A stretch of 64,000 nt of DNA from Sweltsa coloradensis. Its lineage: Eukaryota; Arthropoda; Insecta; Plecoptera; Chloroperlidae. The stretch spans positions 806,001 to 870,000 of the forward strand of contig JAMZAV010000026.1 in the NCBI GenBank assembly GCA_024449915.1. Direction: 5' to 3'. Under the pieces are notes generated by a model that was not told where the DNA came from, did not search any database, and saw only the letters and a list, made by a program, of their open reading frames with translations. Positions 45,616-55,761 of the stretch are shown piece by piece; within the stretch, counting starts at the first letter, position 1; the number at the start of each line of letters is the position of its first letter. The position numbers were made by a program, and so were the translations under genes.

Positions 45616-45680
45616 GTCTGAACCGGCACCTCCACCAAGAAAGTATGTACAGTAACTGGATCCGCCCCTCCACCATCCAA
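45616..45680 (-). repeat. dispersed repeat end (GGTGGAGGTGCCGG motif)
   Basis: Reverse orientation of the motif at 3343, with both GGTGGAGG blocks present (GGTGGAGGGGCGGATCC and TTGGTGGAGGTGCCGG). Confidence 0.45.
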
Positions 45681-45867
45681 TGTTTTTGTTTTTAAATTTG
45701 TACCTGTAAACTGAGAACCATTTTTTGACAGTCAAGTGATAAGTGCCTGCACGCTCACCACTACAAATTAGTAACAATGAAAATCAATTTTATTTTTGAA
45801 CTTCCAACTTTTTTCCATTAGTAGTTAGTACTTGGATACCGATCTCAGGTTGACCATTGTTTCTGCG

Positions 45868-45985
45868 TTGATGGTGTCTGCTCTGACTGGGTTGACTTGG
45901 TCCGCTTTAAATTTCATTTCAATTCTCCCACTGAAAATCAGTTTTGTGACTGAGTGGACTCAAAATAATATTTACTTCCAAAGAG
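45868..45985 (+). mobile_element. SINE family B 3' fragment
   Basis: TTGACTTGGTCCGCTTTAAA, CTCCCACTGAAAATCAGTTT and GACTGAGTGGACTC match the 3' body and palindromic tail of the 43.06-43.48 kb copy. Confidence 0.6.
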
Positions 45986-46656
45986 GAATACCAATGTTAA
46001 TTTTTACTTTTCTACTGTAGGCTACGTAGTTAAGTTGAATATGTAAGTGTGCAAATATTAGGAATGCCAAAGGTTTGGCCTTCCCATTTACTTGCCTTGT
46101 GTATTTGGGTATAGTTTAGGGATGTCAATACCTCTAAATAATTTTAGGCTAGCCTTCCTGGGTAACCGCACCCAGAGATAGCAAGTTGTACATATTCTTG
46201 TTACGGTCATAATGGAGCATACTACTGGACTTGGCTTTACAGCTCTCGGAGGCATTTTTTACACAGTGTCAGACTTGGAAAGTGAACATAGCAACCACTA
46301 GCAAGATTGTCGTCGTACGAATGAGAATGCCACTAATTGCTGCCAAAGGCGAAATCCTCTCGTCGTGGTATTTCAAGCCATACAACCAGATCAACCCTCG
46401 TTTATTCCACTCGCCAGCTCGTAATTACAAGTAAAATATCAGTGATGGAGAGTGACACATTCTCTCACTTGCACTTTTATCCTAGCTTGATGGTTCACCC
46501 CTCAGGTTGTACCTAAAGGCAACTTAAATTGTTTATTTTGCTCAGTTAGATTGCTCTGAGTACTATTAATAGAACAAAGCATGAGATTGAATTTTTTGCT
46601 GAAAGCACTCCATGCATTTGAAATTTTTTATTTATATTTTTAAAATTTTGGAATAT
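45986..46656. other. non-coding stretch, no gene recognised
   Basis: Short ORFs only, with no repeat recognised. Confidence 0.4.
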
Positions 46657-46842
46657 CAAATAGTTCAATCATCATCATTATTCAATGCTGCATCTTGCTT
46701 ATGGCAGGGCCAGCTTCGGTTTAGCAACCAAATTGTTCCATTTTTCTTTCTATTCTCTCACAATCGTATCTCCTTCCAAGTTCCACAAGCTCTCTACGCT
46801 TTCCTCCAAGTCTCCTACTTAGGTCACCCCAGTCACCCCTTG
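46657..46842 (-). mobile_element. LINE ORF2 3'-end fragment
   Basis: Diverged match to the minus strand of 63425-63535. Shared plus-strand landmarks are GGCAGGG.CAGCTT.GGTTTAGC, TTCTCTCACAATC and CCTCCAAGTCTCCT. Frame is lost. Minus-strand residues still readable include GDLEES.ESL, like GDLEARGESW in the 63 kb copy. The LINE-side edge is the same in both (next to GGCAGGG), consistent with the native 3' end of the family. Confidence 0.6.
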
Positions 46843-47872
46843 TAGCTGAGGTGTTGCATCTTGGATACTGGCGGTGAAGATTGTCAGTACACTTGGTTTG
46901 CGGTTTGGTTTGTTGTTACCTTGTAGCAATTTGGGGCATTATGGGTAATCTACATATGGATGAACGTGATTGGTGGTCAAAGGCGCTACAAATCGCCACG
47001 TAGCGAGTTACGGAATGATTGAAATTTTGTTTAAAAGTGCTCAAAGAGTACAATGTTACCACATTGTGAACAAAACCTTCATTGTACTATTGTCAGCTCG
47101 ATATTAAATATTAAAATTAGTGTTTCCTCGTCGTCGGAACTAGAATAGTCTATAATTTCATGAATAGCTAGTTGACACATTCACCGTCGGCCATTTGTAA
47201 ACACAGCCTAAAATCGCCGCGCCCATTCCGAAAGTACGAGCGCTACAGCCGCCATATTGTCGCCACAGTATTGTCACCACAGCTGTGGCGACTGTAGCGA
47301 ATTTCGGAATGCCCCCTTAAGAGCAAGCTTTTTGTTTACCCTTGGGCATTCTTTCGGCCAAACGGTTGAATTCCGAACCAGAAACAATTTTATTTGCAAT
47401 CACTTGGCGAGCTAGTGAAGACATGAAATGTTAGTTTCTCTCGGGTTGCATACATTGCGGTTTGCAAATCATTCGCATAGATTTAACCTCTTCGAAGCCA
47501 CAGTTAGAGGCCTATGCACATCGTATGTCGTCACTGCATTGGTTGCACTGTAAGAATCTGCTCTCTTGAGGATTTCAATGCCAATTCCGTTAGCACACAC
47601 CGTCATGACAGTCTTAAGAGAAAAATCACTACCCAGATGCAAAACGTGGTAAAGGTATTGTCATTCCTAACTAATATCTTCATGCTGCTAAACATTGACA
47701 TAACATTAGTCAAGATTGGCAGACAAAAGTGGTAATTTTAAAATTAAATTGCCGGCACCAACAAGACAAATACTTCTATAATTGCATATCATGCCTAATA
47801 ATTAAATCATTGTTTTCTGATCATGTAACTCAATAGAGTTCAATATTTAACAAGGTGTCTTTTATTACTTTT
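46843..47872. other. non-coding stretch with a fold-back
   Basis: A GC-rich imperfect fold-back at about 47215-47328 pairs CATTCCGAAA..CGCTACAGCCGCCA with TGGCGACTGTAGCGAATTTC. Related sequence (CGCTACAAATCGCCACGTAG) is at about 46982. No gene. Confidence 0.45.
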
Positions 47873-48418
47873 TGGATGAGCTGTAGCGAAGCGGCGAAGA
47901 TTCCATTTCACTACACTGGAGAAAAAATCGGAATGTTGTCTGTTAAACGATTCCGGCTAAACCGATACTCCGATGCGATGAAAATTTTATGAGGCCTTCG
48001 AAATCTCTGAACTAAGAACTGCCACGTTTTGAGCGCAATCGAAAATTATTTCTCATGAAAATCGCAATTTTACGATTCTTTCGATTTTTAAAAAATTTCT
48101 TCGACTTAAACTCCTACATGCTTATCCGATTGTAATGATTTTTTCACAGAACCTTAATTTAAGAATTATATATTCGTGTAAAATTTGGCGTAATCGATAT
48201 ATATTTCTTATGAAAATTTCAATATTACGATTTTTTCCTTTTTTAAAATTACGATTATTAAAAAATATAGAAAGTTAATTTTTTATTTAATTTGATTTTA
48301 TTAAAAAATTTCACAAAGTTCTGATTTTCATAGAACAACAGAAATCCGCAAAACACATGGCAGCTCAATTCACCAATTACGCTCATCCAACAACGGGCGG
48401 GACTTAAGCGTTTCCTAG
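47873..48418 (+). mobile_element. Helentron-like repeat copy B (546 bp)
   Basis: Starts TTGGATGAGC (T-rich flank) and ends ..TACGCTCATCCAACAACGGG, CGGGACTTAAGCGTTTCCTAG followed by T. Same order as copy A: GAAGATTCCATTTCACTACA, GCTAAACCGATACTC, GGCCTTCGAAATCTCTGAAC, ACACATGGCAGCTCAAT. About 200 bp shorter by internal deletions. Confidence 0.7.
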
Positions 48419-48798
48419 TGATATCTAAATCAGGTATTATTTATGGTTTGTAAATTGTCAACGTTGGCATGGAGCCTACATGCTGCCACTTTTCTCAGCG
48501 AGTGTAATCTAAGATGGACTGACGTATAAACTGACGTACCGGTACCAAAGATATCTAAGCCGGGAAGATTAATAAATAAATTTGCAAAGGTATTAAAGTC
48601 TCATCCACCCAGCCACGCAATTAATTTCGAGTGGGCACTGTTTAAGGGGACCTATAGCCAAACCTGACAGCACCTGTAGGCAAAGACACCATCAATGAGC
48701 AAATAATGGCCAGCCAGGGATTTTTTTTTTTAAATAGGAAATGGTAACTAACTAATTGAGCTACATTCACCTGTGGTGAACTTATTGTACATAGTTGT

Positions 48799-49562
48799 TA
48801 GGGTTGTGTGAATTGGTTCATAAATCATAATCTTTAAAACCGGTTTGGTTCGCCTTCTAGAACCACGCCTACAGCAGCGACCGATCGATACAAGTCTGCC
48901 GCGCCTCCGCTCAATTATCTATTAGCGTCGCGAGGAGTAGGCCTATGATTGCATCATGTCATCAACACCGTGATTACAATAATGTACGTGCTAAAAATTA
49001 AAAACTTATACCAATTGTGTTGCTTGTAAGGGAGTTTCCTCGAGAATTTCAATAAATGTTCAGTGGCTTTACTTAGCATTGGATCATTTTCTCTTGAAAA
49101 GTAATACATGAAAGGAACGTCATTTGTTTGACGGTGATAACGATCGCGTGATTGAGTGAGCTGGGTGACAATCCCAAACAAAACATGGAAACACCGATCA
49201 TTAAACAAATACTTTACGAGATTCGATAGGCCTAGGCCTAGATAGCCGTCGGTTGGCCTAGGAATACAATAACACCATTTTCAACAAACAATTTCCTGAA
49301 CATCTCTTATTACTGTTTATTAAGAGATTTCCTTGTAATTTTCTATACAGCAGCCTGTATATTCTGACCCAGAACCCACATTAAATTTAATTTAATTCTA
49401 TGGACTTATGACATATTCAACTTTTTTTAAGTCCTGGTATGTCTAAGCCCTTAGGCCTACACTAGCACTTCTGAGAAAAGGTTCAGTTTGGGGTTTGTAA
49501 ACCTTTTTATTGCAGGTTCAAGGTTTGGGTCAAAATTATAAAATCAGGTTCATACAACCCTA
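48799..49562. mobile_element. hAT-like non-autonomous element (764 bp)
   Basis: Ends TAGGGTTGTGTGAA and (reverse) TAGGGTTGTATGAA. Flanks ATAGTTGT and ATTGTGGT agree at 6 of 8 positions, a worn duplication. Subterminal GGTTCATAAA/GGTTTGG motifs occur on both sides. Interior codes for nothing recognisable. Confidence 0.65.
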
Positions 49563-49764
49563 ATTGTGGTATTATTATTTCAAAATTAGCTCGACTACAG
49601 TTCACTATTTGCTGTAGAGGAATGGACGCAAAATGTTCAGGGTCAAACTATGGATTTGATCCATGCATATTATTACATATATCAGACCTTTCATCTTTAC
49701 GCCTGCTATCCAAATTGTCAAACTTTTGGCTGAGCGTTCACTCTCTAGCATTTCATAACTATTA

Positions 49765-50085
49765 ATTAGACGAGGGAGCGCAGAAACTAAGTCTTACAAT
49801 TCAAGCCAAATGACACTTATTCTGTGAATCTGGAGTGTGCGTGTGCGTAAAAAATCAGCTGAATTGCTGAACCAATTGCGCTGAAATTTTAAGCAGACAT
49901 CTGGTACAAGTTTACTGAGAACTGTTAACAAAATCAGCAACAGCCGTTGCGATTTAAACCAACAAGAAATAATAAATTGAAAAATAGTCTCAACATGTGT
50001 AGAAGTCATTTATATTGAATTTGTTTGTCAGGTGGTGAAGGCATGCAGTGACCAAGGTGTATCGAATCTTACACGCTTAATGATT
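49765..50085 (-). repeat. dispersed repeat, partner of 45115-45375
   Basis: Minus strand reads GTGTAAGATTCGATACACCT, TTTTTCAATTTATTATTTCT and ends TTGTAAGACTTAG..GCTCCCTCGTCT, colinear with 45115-45375. Confidence 0.55.
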
Positions 50086-50171
50086 GAGTAAACCTTGCAA
50101 TTTTTACACTTATTTTGTACTGGCAATGTTTTCCATAGTACTGTATGTGCATTTCAAAACACATTCTATCA

Positions 50172-50275
50172 TTTTTTAATACAATCCAGAAATAAAAAAT
50201 ATATCCTGACCGTTGTTTGAACCCGGGTCTCAAAACATTACGGGTATAACGGCGCCTTAGCCAACAATATTATAT
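50172..50275 (-). mobile_element. tRNA-SINE copy (fold-back family), minus strand
   Basis: Minus strand: TTGGCTAAGGCGCCGTTATA, GAGACCCGGGTTCAAACAAC and tail TTTTTTATTTCTGGATTG. Colinear with 44880-44990. Confidence 0.65.
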
Positions 50276-51086
50276 ACCTAGGTATAAATGATAGGGTTTT
50301 GAGTTGATATAAGGGCACGTCAACTGGAAGGCCTTAGGTAGGGGGAAGAAAGGGAATGTTACCGTATATACAACACATAGCTCACTCACTCCTCTTAACT
50401 ATTTTGGCGTTTTCGTAGTAGTATTAGTTACCTATTGTGTTTATGACATGTTTCATACATCTGTGATGTTAAAATGGAACTTGATTTAAATAAATAAATG
50501 AGGAGCCATGACGCAAAACTTTAAATAAATAAATTTAAAAAAATCTGAATTGCAGAAGCGTCACAAAATCAATATGTTATCATTACAAACTTTCTGCTGG
50601 TGCAAAAACATGGGTTGTTGTTACAAAACGCAATATGTCCCTGTTAAGTGCTGGGTTATTGTTGTAATTGTGTGTGTTTTTATATCGATGGACATATTGC
50701 ATTTTGAGTTGTGGCTCCTCAAATGGTCTCTGCTGCGATGCCCGTGATTCTTTTAGCGTTCAGGACTTCTTTATCAACTTTGCTCCAAGCAACCACTCAT
50801 AAGGCTAAAGCAAACGCTCAAATTTTATGAAACCCTTCCCGTACCTCGCTTAAGGCTATTCGACCGTGTTTTTCTTTTCCAAAATATGCTATCAAGTCAA
50901 AATATAGTGAATGGCTTTGAAACCTAGCTCTTTTAGAAAATCAAAACGATAAAAAAAAAATACTGATCAGGAACACGGCCAATATCGCCACCTCAAAATA
51001 ATTTCAAACTTCAATTCGTTAAGGCACACCATTCAACGTAGGTAGTTGTGACATTAATTTTCAACTGGTTTTCTAGAGGCTGACTT
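50276..51086. other. non-coding stretch with Helentron-like terminus
   Basis: TTTTGGCGTTTTCGTAGT at about 50402-50419 resembles the Helentron-like 3' terminus, preceded by CTCACTCACTCCTC. The rest lacks recognisable features. Confidence 0.4.
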
Positions 51087-51220
51087 GAGAGAATATATAT
51101 TTTTTAAAACAATTGTTTTTCCTGCAAATTTTTTCGTTTGGCGGTATTTTGTCGATTTGTACCGCCAAACAAAAAAATTTGCAGGAAAGACAATTTGTTA
51201 AAAAATATTTTTTCTCTCTC
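51087..51220. mobile_element. long hairpin, MITE-like (~134 bp)
   Basis: Arms of about 60 bp: GAGAGAATATATATTTTTT..CCTGCAAATTTTTT.GTTTGGCGGTA and its reverse complement, with a ~15-nt loop. The inner ~28 bp are almost perfect. Lies 26 bp left of the DDE transposon end but is not part of it. Could be a small fold-back element or a small-RNA precursor. Confidence 0.65.
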
Positions 51221-51246
51221 TTTTTTAACGCTTCTTTTTTCATTAT

Positions 51247-51720
51247 GGGTCATTCCATATCCGATCACCCAGAAATGTGCAAAATATACCTCACCATCTC
51301 CAATTTTGATGAAAATTTGTAGAGGTCTAGTGTAATATACAATAACTAACATTACAAAATTTTAGCTCTCTAGGTCAACCCCTTTAGGAGTTACAGGGGG
51401 TTAAGTTAGGGGCAAAAACCCAAATTGGGTACGCACACACATTTTGGATTTGCTATATCTCTGGAATTAATTGACTTAGAGAGCTGGGGTTTGGTGTTTT
51501 GTTTTTGTTTTGAAATGAGCTTTAAAGTATGAGGGAAGCAGTCAATGCTAAATTTAATTTTGCCTTTGGTTTTGTGAAATTCATTCTTAAGCCCCCCATA
51601 ACTTAAAAAATGGTATTTTAATTTTTTCAAAAAAAATTGTTGACAATCCTACATGTATTTTCTTTATATGTTCCAAGTTTTAAGTTGGGATCATGATGGG
51701 ATCAGAAGTTATGAATTTTT
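51247..51720 (+). repeat. left terminal inverted repeat of DDE transposon
   Basis: Pairs with 54641-55107. Landmarks: CTCTAGGTCAACCCCTTTAG, GGCAAAAACCCAAATTGGGT, GGATCATGATGGGATCAGAA. The 74-codon minus-strand ORF inside it reappears on the plus strand in the right repeat and is repeat-encoded, not a gene. Confidence 0.92.
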
Positions 51721-52154
51721 GAAGAAATAGTTACGAGCAAAATTGTCTTGTTTTATATTCAAATTTTGCTGCGTATAGATTTTGCTTTACCTATTTTTTT
51801 TCCAATCAACATATTAAGTGCTTGGTATTAACTAGAGCTGCCTCTTACAATTATCATGCATTTATCTTCCAAGTATAAAACTTGCATTGCAATGGGAAAA
51901 CCTACCTTCACTAGGGGAATACCCCAATTCACTGTTCTGTGAAGAGGGATTTACCCAGTTTCAGTCAAAGCTAAGTAGTTGTCTTGTCAACATCTAGGCC
52001 TACTATTTTAATTTTGTTTCCAATCTGTGAACAAGTGTATTTAGTTGCCGTGACATTGGATTATTTTAATAGTTGTTAGCAGTGTTAAGTGTTCACACAG
52101 TGTTGGGTGTAAAATGAACATTTTGTAAATGCACGCGTTGTTATTTTAATAATC

Positions 52155-52865
52155 ATGAGTGAGAAATTTGTTTGGAGAAATTGTTGCAACCCTTTCAACA
52201 AAGCGAATCATTCTTCTAAACAGAAAAAGTCTCCGACCAGTATTAGAATGGATGACTAACAAGCTTCCCACATTGCCAATCGACGGGAAGATTTGCGACA
52301 TTTGTCGTAGAGAATTGGGAAAACTTCAAGAATTCATAGAAGAAGAAAAACAAGAAGTACTTCAGTCAGGACCAAGCAATGAACCAGACTCAACCATAGA
52401 AGAACTGGATAAAGAATTGGCTTTATCATCTTTGAATGAGAGCTTACAGAACCTTGGTGAATCTCCTGTGGAGAAGAAACGATTAAGCCAAAAAAAATAT
52501 CCGAAAGAAAAGATGAAACGAGTAGAAAAAGCTTTTAAAAGAAAGCTTTTATATATTCCATCTGAAGAGAGTAGCAATGAAGGAGCAGCAGAAGAAGAAG
52601 TTATTGTACAACTTAAAGAAAAATTCAAATCATCAAACAACAGAAGTGAAAAATTCAACTTTTAACAATACTACCAAAAAGTTGGACTAATAAGAAAATA
52701 GAACAAGAGTTTGGGGCTACCAACTTTATGGTGCGCACAGCAAAAAAGCTAGTTGCCGAAAAGGGAATTCTATCAACGCCAAATCCCAGGCCAGGTAATA
52801 CTCTAGATGAAGAAAACTGCTAATCTGGTCAAGTCATTCTATGAAAGCGACGAGGTAAGCCGCCA
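52155..52865 (+). pseudogene. N-terminal part of the transposase, frame-broken
   Basis: Likely start ATG at 52155 opens MSEKFVWRNCCNPF, then the protein-like reading shifts: the long middle part (52220s-52660: SLRPVLEWMTNKLP, GKICDICRREL, an acidic/lysine-rich linker) is one frame on, then SWTNKKIEQEFGATNF..KGILSTPNP back in the first frame, then VKSFYESDEVSR one frame on, then MPGMKDFV of the intact ORF in the first frame. Only two of three frames are used. Cys pairs (CC near the start, CDIC later) suggest a zinc-binding N-terminus. Four single-base-type shifts, several at A runs, explain the break better than introns. They could be true decay or assembly error. Confidence 0.75.
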
Positions 52866-54467
52866 ATGCCTGGAATGAAAGATTTTGTTTCAGTTAAGAT
52901 TGGTGATCGAAGAGAGCACATCCAGAAACGTCTCCTTCTAAGCAACTTAAAGGAAATATATTGCTTATTCAAAGATAAATTCCCTGGCTGCAAAATTGGA
53001 TTTTCCAAATTTGCGGATCTTCGTCCTAAAAACTGTGTATTAGTTGATGCAAGTGGATCACATAATGTATGTGTATGCACGATTCATCAAAATGCAAAAC
53101 TAATGCTTCAGGGAGTAAAAATAGAAGAGCTTACAAAAAATGATGAGACACCACTGAAAACATATAAGGATTGTATTGCCGTTATTATTTGTAACACGCC
53201 CACTCCATCCTGTTACTTAAACAAGTGCACTTTGTGCCCTGGCATACAGAAACTCAGAGATTGTCTAACAAACTTGATAGATGACCAAATGATAGACACC
53301 ATTGTTTATAAACAATGGATTTCAGTTGATAGGACAAATTTAGAAACACTGTCAAAATCCGCTGATGATTTTTTAGATGTGTTGTGTGATAAACTTGAAA
53401 AACTTAAATGCCATTCCTTCATAGCAAGCCAACAATCTGCATTTCAGTCTGAACTAAAGGAAAAACTAAAGCCAGGGGAGTTCCTGGTCATTTGTGATTT
53501 TTCTGAAAATTATTCTTTTGTCCTCCAAGATGCCGCACAGGGATTCCATTGGAATAATGCTCAAGCTACGATTCACCCCTTTGTAGCATATTATAAAGAA
53601 GAGGACACTGTCTGTAATGTTAGTTTTGCTGTGATATCCGAATGCCTTGTGCACAACACTATTGCTGTACACTTATTTCAACGCAAACTGATAGATTTTC
53701 TCACTCTAAAATTCGCTATCGTGCCCAAAAAAATTTATTACTTTTCTGACGGAGCAGCGTCGCAATACAAAAATAGAAAAAACTTTGTGAACTTGTGTTT
53801 CCATGAAACTGACTTTGGTTTTATAGCAGAATGGCATTATTCTGCCACATCGCATGGTAAGGGAGCAAGTGATGGAATTGGTGGGACTATCAAACGGCTT
53901 GCAGCACGCGCCAGCCTTCAAAGGACACATGATAACCAGATCACAACACCTCGACAACTGTATGATTACGCAAAAGAAAATATTTTGGGTACCCAGTATT
54001 GTACCAATGAAGACCACAGTGCTGAAGAGAAGTTCTTACAAAATCGTTTTCTACAAGCACGTACAATTCCTGGAACCCAAAGCTTCCATGCAGCTATACC
54101 CATTTCAAAAAATAAAATACTGATAAAACACTTTTCAAGGTCAGAAGAAAGCCAAGAAGAGCTTGTGACTAAAGGTAACGAAAGCCAACTTCTTGAACTA
54201 TCCGACATTGTGGGATTTGTCACATGTGTGTATGATGGAAAGTGGTGGCCAGCCTGTGTATTATCCGTAGACAAATCAAAAGAAGAAGTTACAGTCAGTT
54301 TTCTACAACCTCATGGTCCTGCAACATCATTCACCTTCCCCCAAAGGCCAGATATACTGCAAGTTCCACGAGAAAACATCTTAACAAAAATAGATCCACG
54401 GACAGAAACTGGACGAACTTATTTGATGACAGAAGAAGAAAAAAGCTGCTGCTACACAGCAGCTTGA
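52866..54467 (+). CDS. DDE-type transposase, C-terminal 533 residues intact
   Basis: 533 codons from ATG to TGA with no breaks, by far the longest ORF in the window. Features: a cluster C109-C116-C121-C124 that could bind metal; FLVICDFSENY with D211; IYYFSDGAASQYKN with D295; EWHYSATSHGKGASDGIGG with H330 and D336. D211 and D295 fit the first two acidic residues of an RNase H-fold DDE/D nuclease, and the third may be D336 or a nearby residue. Residues ~445-506 (VYDGKWWPACVLSV..) look like a small beta-barrel of SH3/Tudor type. It would cut and join the element's ends in the nucleus. The ATG is probably internal to the original protein, since N-terminal homology continues upstream in other frames. 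Family name uncertain, transposase role fairly sure from context. Confidence 0.85.
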   Translation: MPGMKDFVSVKIGDRREHIQKRLLLSNLKEIYCLFKDKFPGCKIGFSKFADLRPKNCVLVDASGSHNVCVCTIHQNAKLMLQGVKIEELTKNDETPLKTYKDCIAVIICNTPTPSCYLNKCTLCPGIQKLRDCLTNLIDDQMIDTIVYKQWISVDRTNLETLSKSADDFLDVLCDKLEKLKCHSFIASQQSAFQSELKEKLKPGEFLVICDFSENYSFVLQDAAQGFHWNNAQATIHPFVAYYKEEDTVCNVSFAVISECLVHNTIAVHLFQRKLIDFLTLKFAIVPKKIYYFSDGAASQYKNRKNFVNLCFHETDFGFIAEWHYSATSHGKGASDGIGGTIKRLAARASLQRTHDNQITTPRQLYDYAKENILGTQYCTNEDHSAEEKFLQNRFLQARTIPGTQSFHAAIPISKNKILIKHFSRSEESQEELVTKGNESQLLELSDIVGFVTCVYDGKWWPACVLSVDKSKEEVTVSFLQPHGPATSFTFPQRPDILQVPRENILTKIDPRTETGRTYLMTEEEKSCCYTAA

Positions 54468-54640
54468 ATGGTGGGAAAACAGAAGTTAAACTGGTGGTAG
54501 CTGAGATAGGTAAGCTTCAGTTATAATTTGAAATTGTGTTATGTATATTTTGAACTTGGTAATATAATCTAAGCCTACGTTAAGAAATTTGAACTAGGCT
54601 CTACACAATTAGTAGCAATTTTGCACACAACCTTTTCTTA

Positions 54641-55107
54641 AAAAAATCATAACTTCTGATCCCATCATGATCCCAACTTAAAACTTGGAACATATAAAGA
54701 AAATACATGCAGTATTGTCATCAAATTTTTTTGAAAAAATTAAAATACCATTTTTTAAGTTATGGGGGGCTAAAGAATGAATTTCACAAAACTAAAGGCA
54801 AAATTAAATTTAGCATTGACTGCTTCCCTCATACTTTAAAGCTCATTTCAAAACAAAAACAAAACACCAAACCCCAGCTCTCTAAGTCAATTACTTCCAG
54901 AGATATAGCAAATCCAAAATGTGTGTGCGTACCCAATTTTGGGTTTTTGCCCCTAACTTAACCCCCTGTAACTCCTAAAGGGGTTGACCTAGAGAGCTAA
55001 AATTTTGTATTGTTAGTTATCCTATATAACACTACACCTCTGCAAATTTTCATCAAGATCGGAGTTGGTCACGAAAAAAGCTAGGTTGATCGGATATGGA
55101 ATGACCC
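54641..55107 (-). repeat. right terminal inverted repeat of DDE transposon
   Basis: Reverse complement of 51247-51720. The outer ~80 bp (other than the terminal ~20) differ noticeably from the left end, the inner ~380 bp much less. Confidence 0.92.
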
Positions 55108-55408
55108 TTATCCGTCATCCTTGTATGTCACCACTCGACTTGAATAGCATGATAAAGATACGTAATCCAAATAAGCAAGCCCATCTCCACCAGCCTACCA
55201 AAAAATTCTTCCGTACTTGTCTTTACCATAAATATAGGCCTACACCAAGACTGTTAGACCAACATCAAGCAGTCTTTTCAAAGTGATTATTGTCTTGAGG
55301 TTTGTCGTATAACAAAGCTTTTCATTTTTAAAGGTACTAGTTTTATTTGTGGTATTTGTTTCCTAAACGGAGGACATGTGCGTTGACGTGCTGCTAGGGG
55401 TGGCCAAT

Positions 55409-55640
55409 GCAACCTACACAAACAACCTATATCCTTGCACAGCTCCTTAGTCTTCACTTGCACCTTGCACACTAGCTTCCAGTGGCAACCTACACAAACA
55501 ACCTATATCCTTGCACAGCTCCTTAGTCTTCACTTGCACCTTGCACACTAGCTTCCAGTGGCAACCTACACAAACAACCTATATCCTTGCACAGCTCCTT
55601 AGTCTTCACTTGCACCTTGCACACCAGCTTCCAGTGGCCT
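55409..55640 (+). repeat. 76-77-bp tandem repeat, three copies
   Basis: Units start at about 55409, 55485 and 55562 with CAACCTACACAAACAACCTA and end GCTTCCAGTGG. Copies are nearly identical (CACACTAGC versus CACACCAGC). The ORF on the plus strand is repeat-encoded. Confidence 0.92.
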
Positions 55641-55761
55641 TCTACCTAATTATATTACTATCCCTGTGGCAGTGGCCATTCTTGCTCGCAATGCAGTTAA
55701 GGTCCGGGTTTGATTCACGCTTCACGCAGAAGACTAAATAATCCATCAGAGCCTGCCTAGT

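Larger units (their letters stand above)
51247..55107 (+). mobile_element. complete DDE-type DNA transposon with long inverted repeats (3.86 kb)
   Basis: Both ends read GGGTCATTCCATATCCGATC inward. The inverted repeats extend about 470 bp (left 51247-51720, right 54641-55107), diverged just inside the tips and then highly similar. Flanked on both sides by TTAT (51243-51246, 55108-55111). Between the repeats lie a broken N-terminal coding region (52155-52865) and an intact 533-codon ORF. TTAT as a 4-bp duplication invites comparison with superfamilies using 4-bp AT-rich targets such as Kolobok or Sola, but no assignment is made. Confidence 0.92.

Noticed and set aside
51406..51630. 74-codon minus-strand protein conserved at two loci (also 54707-54961 plus)
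   Set aside because: The two copies are the two inverted repeats of one transposon, so conservation is structural.
53706..54274. Minus-strand ORFs of about 100 codons opposite the transposase
   Set aside because: Shadows of the plus-strand transposase frame, with no independent features.
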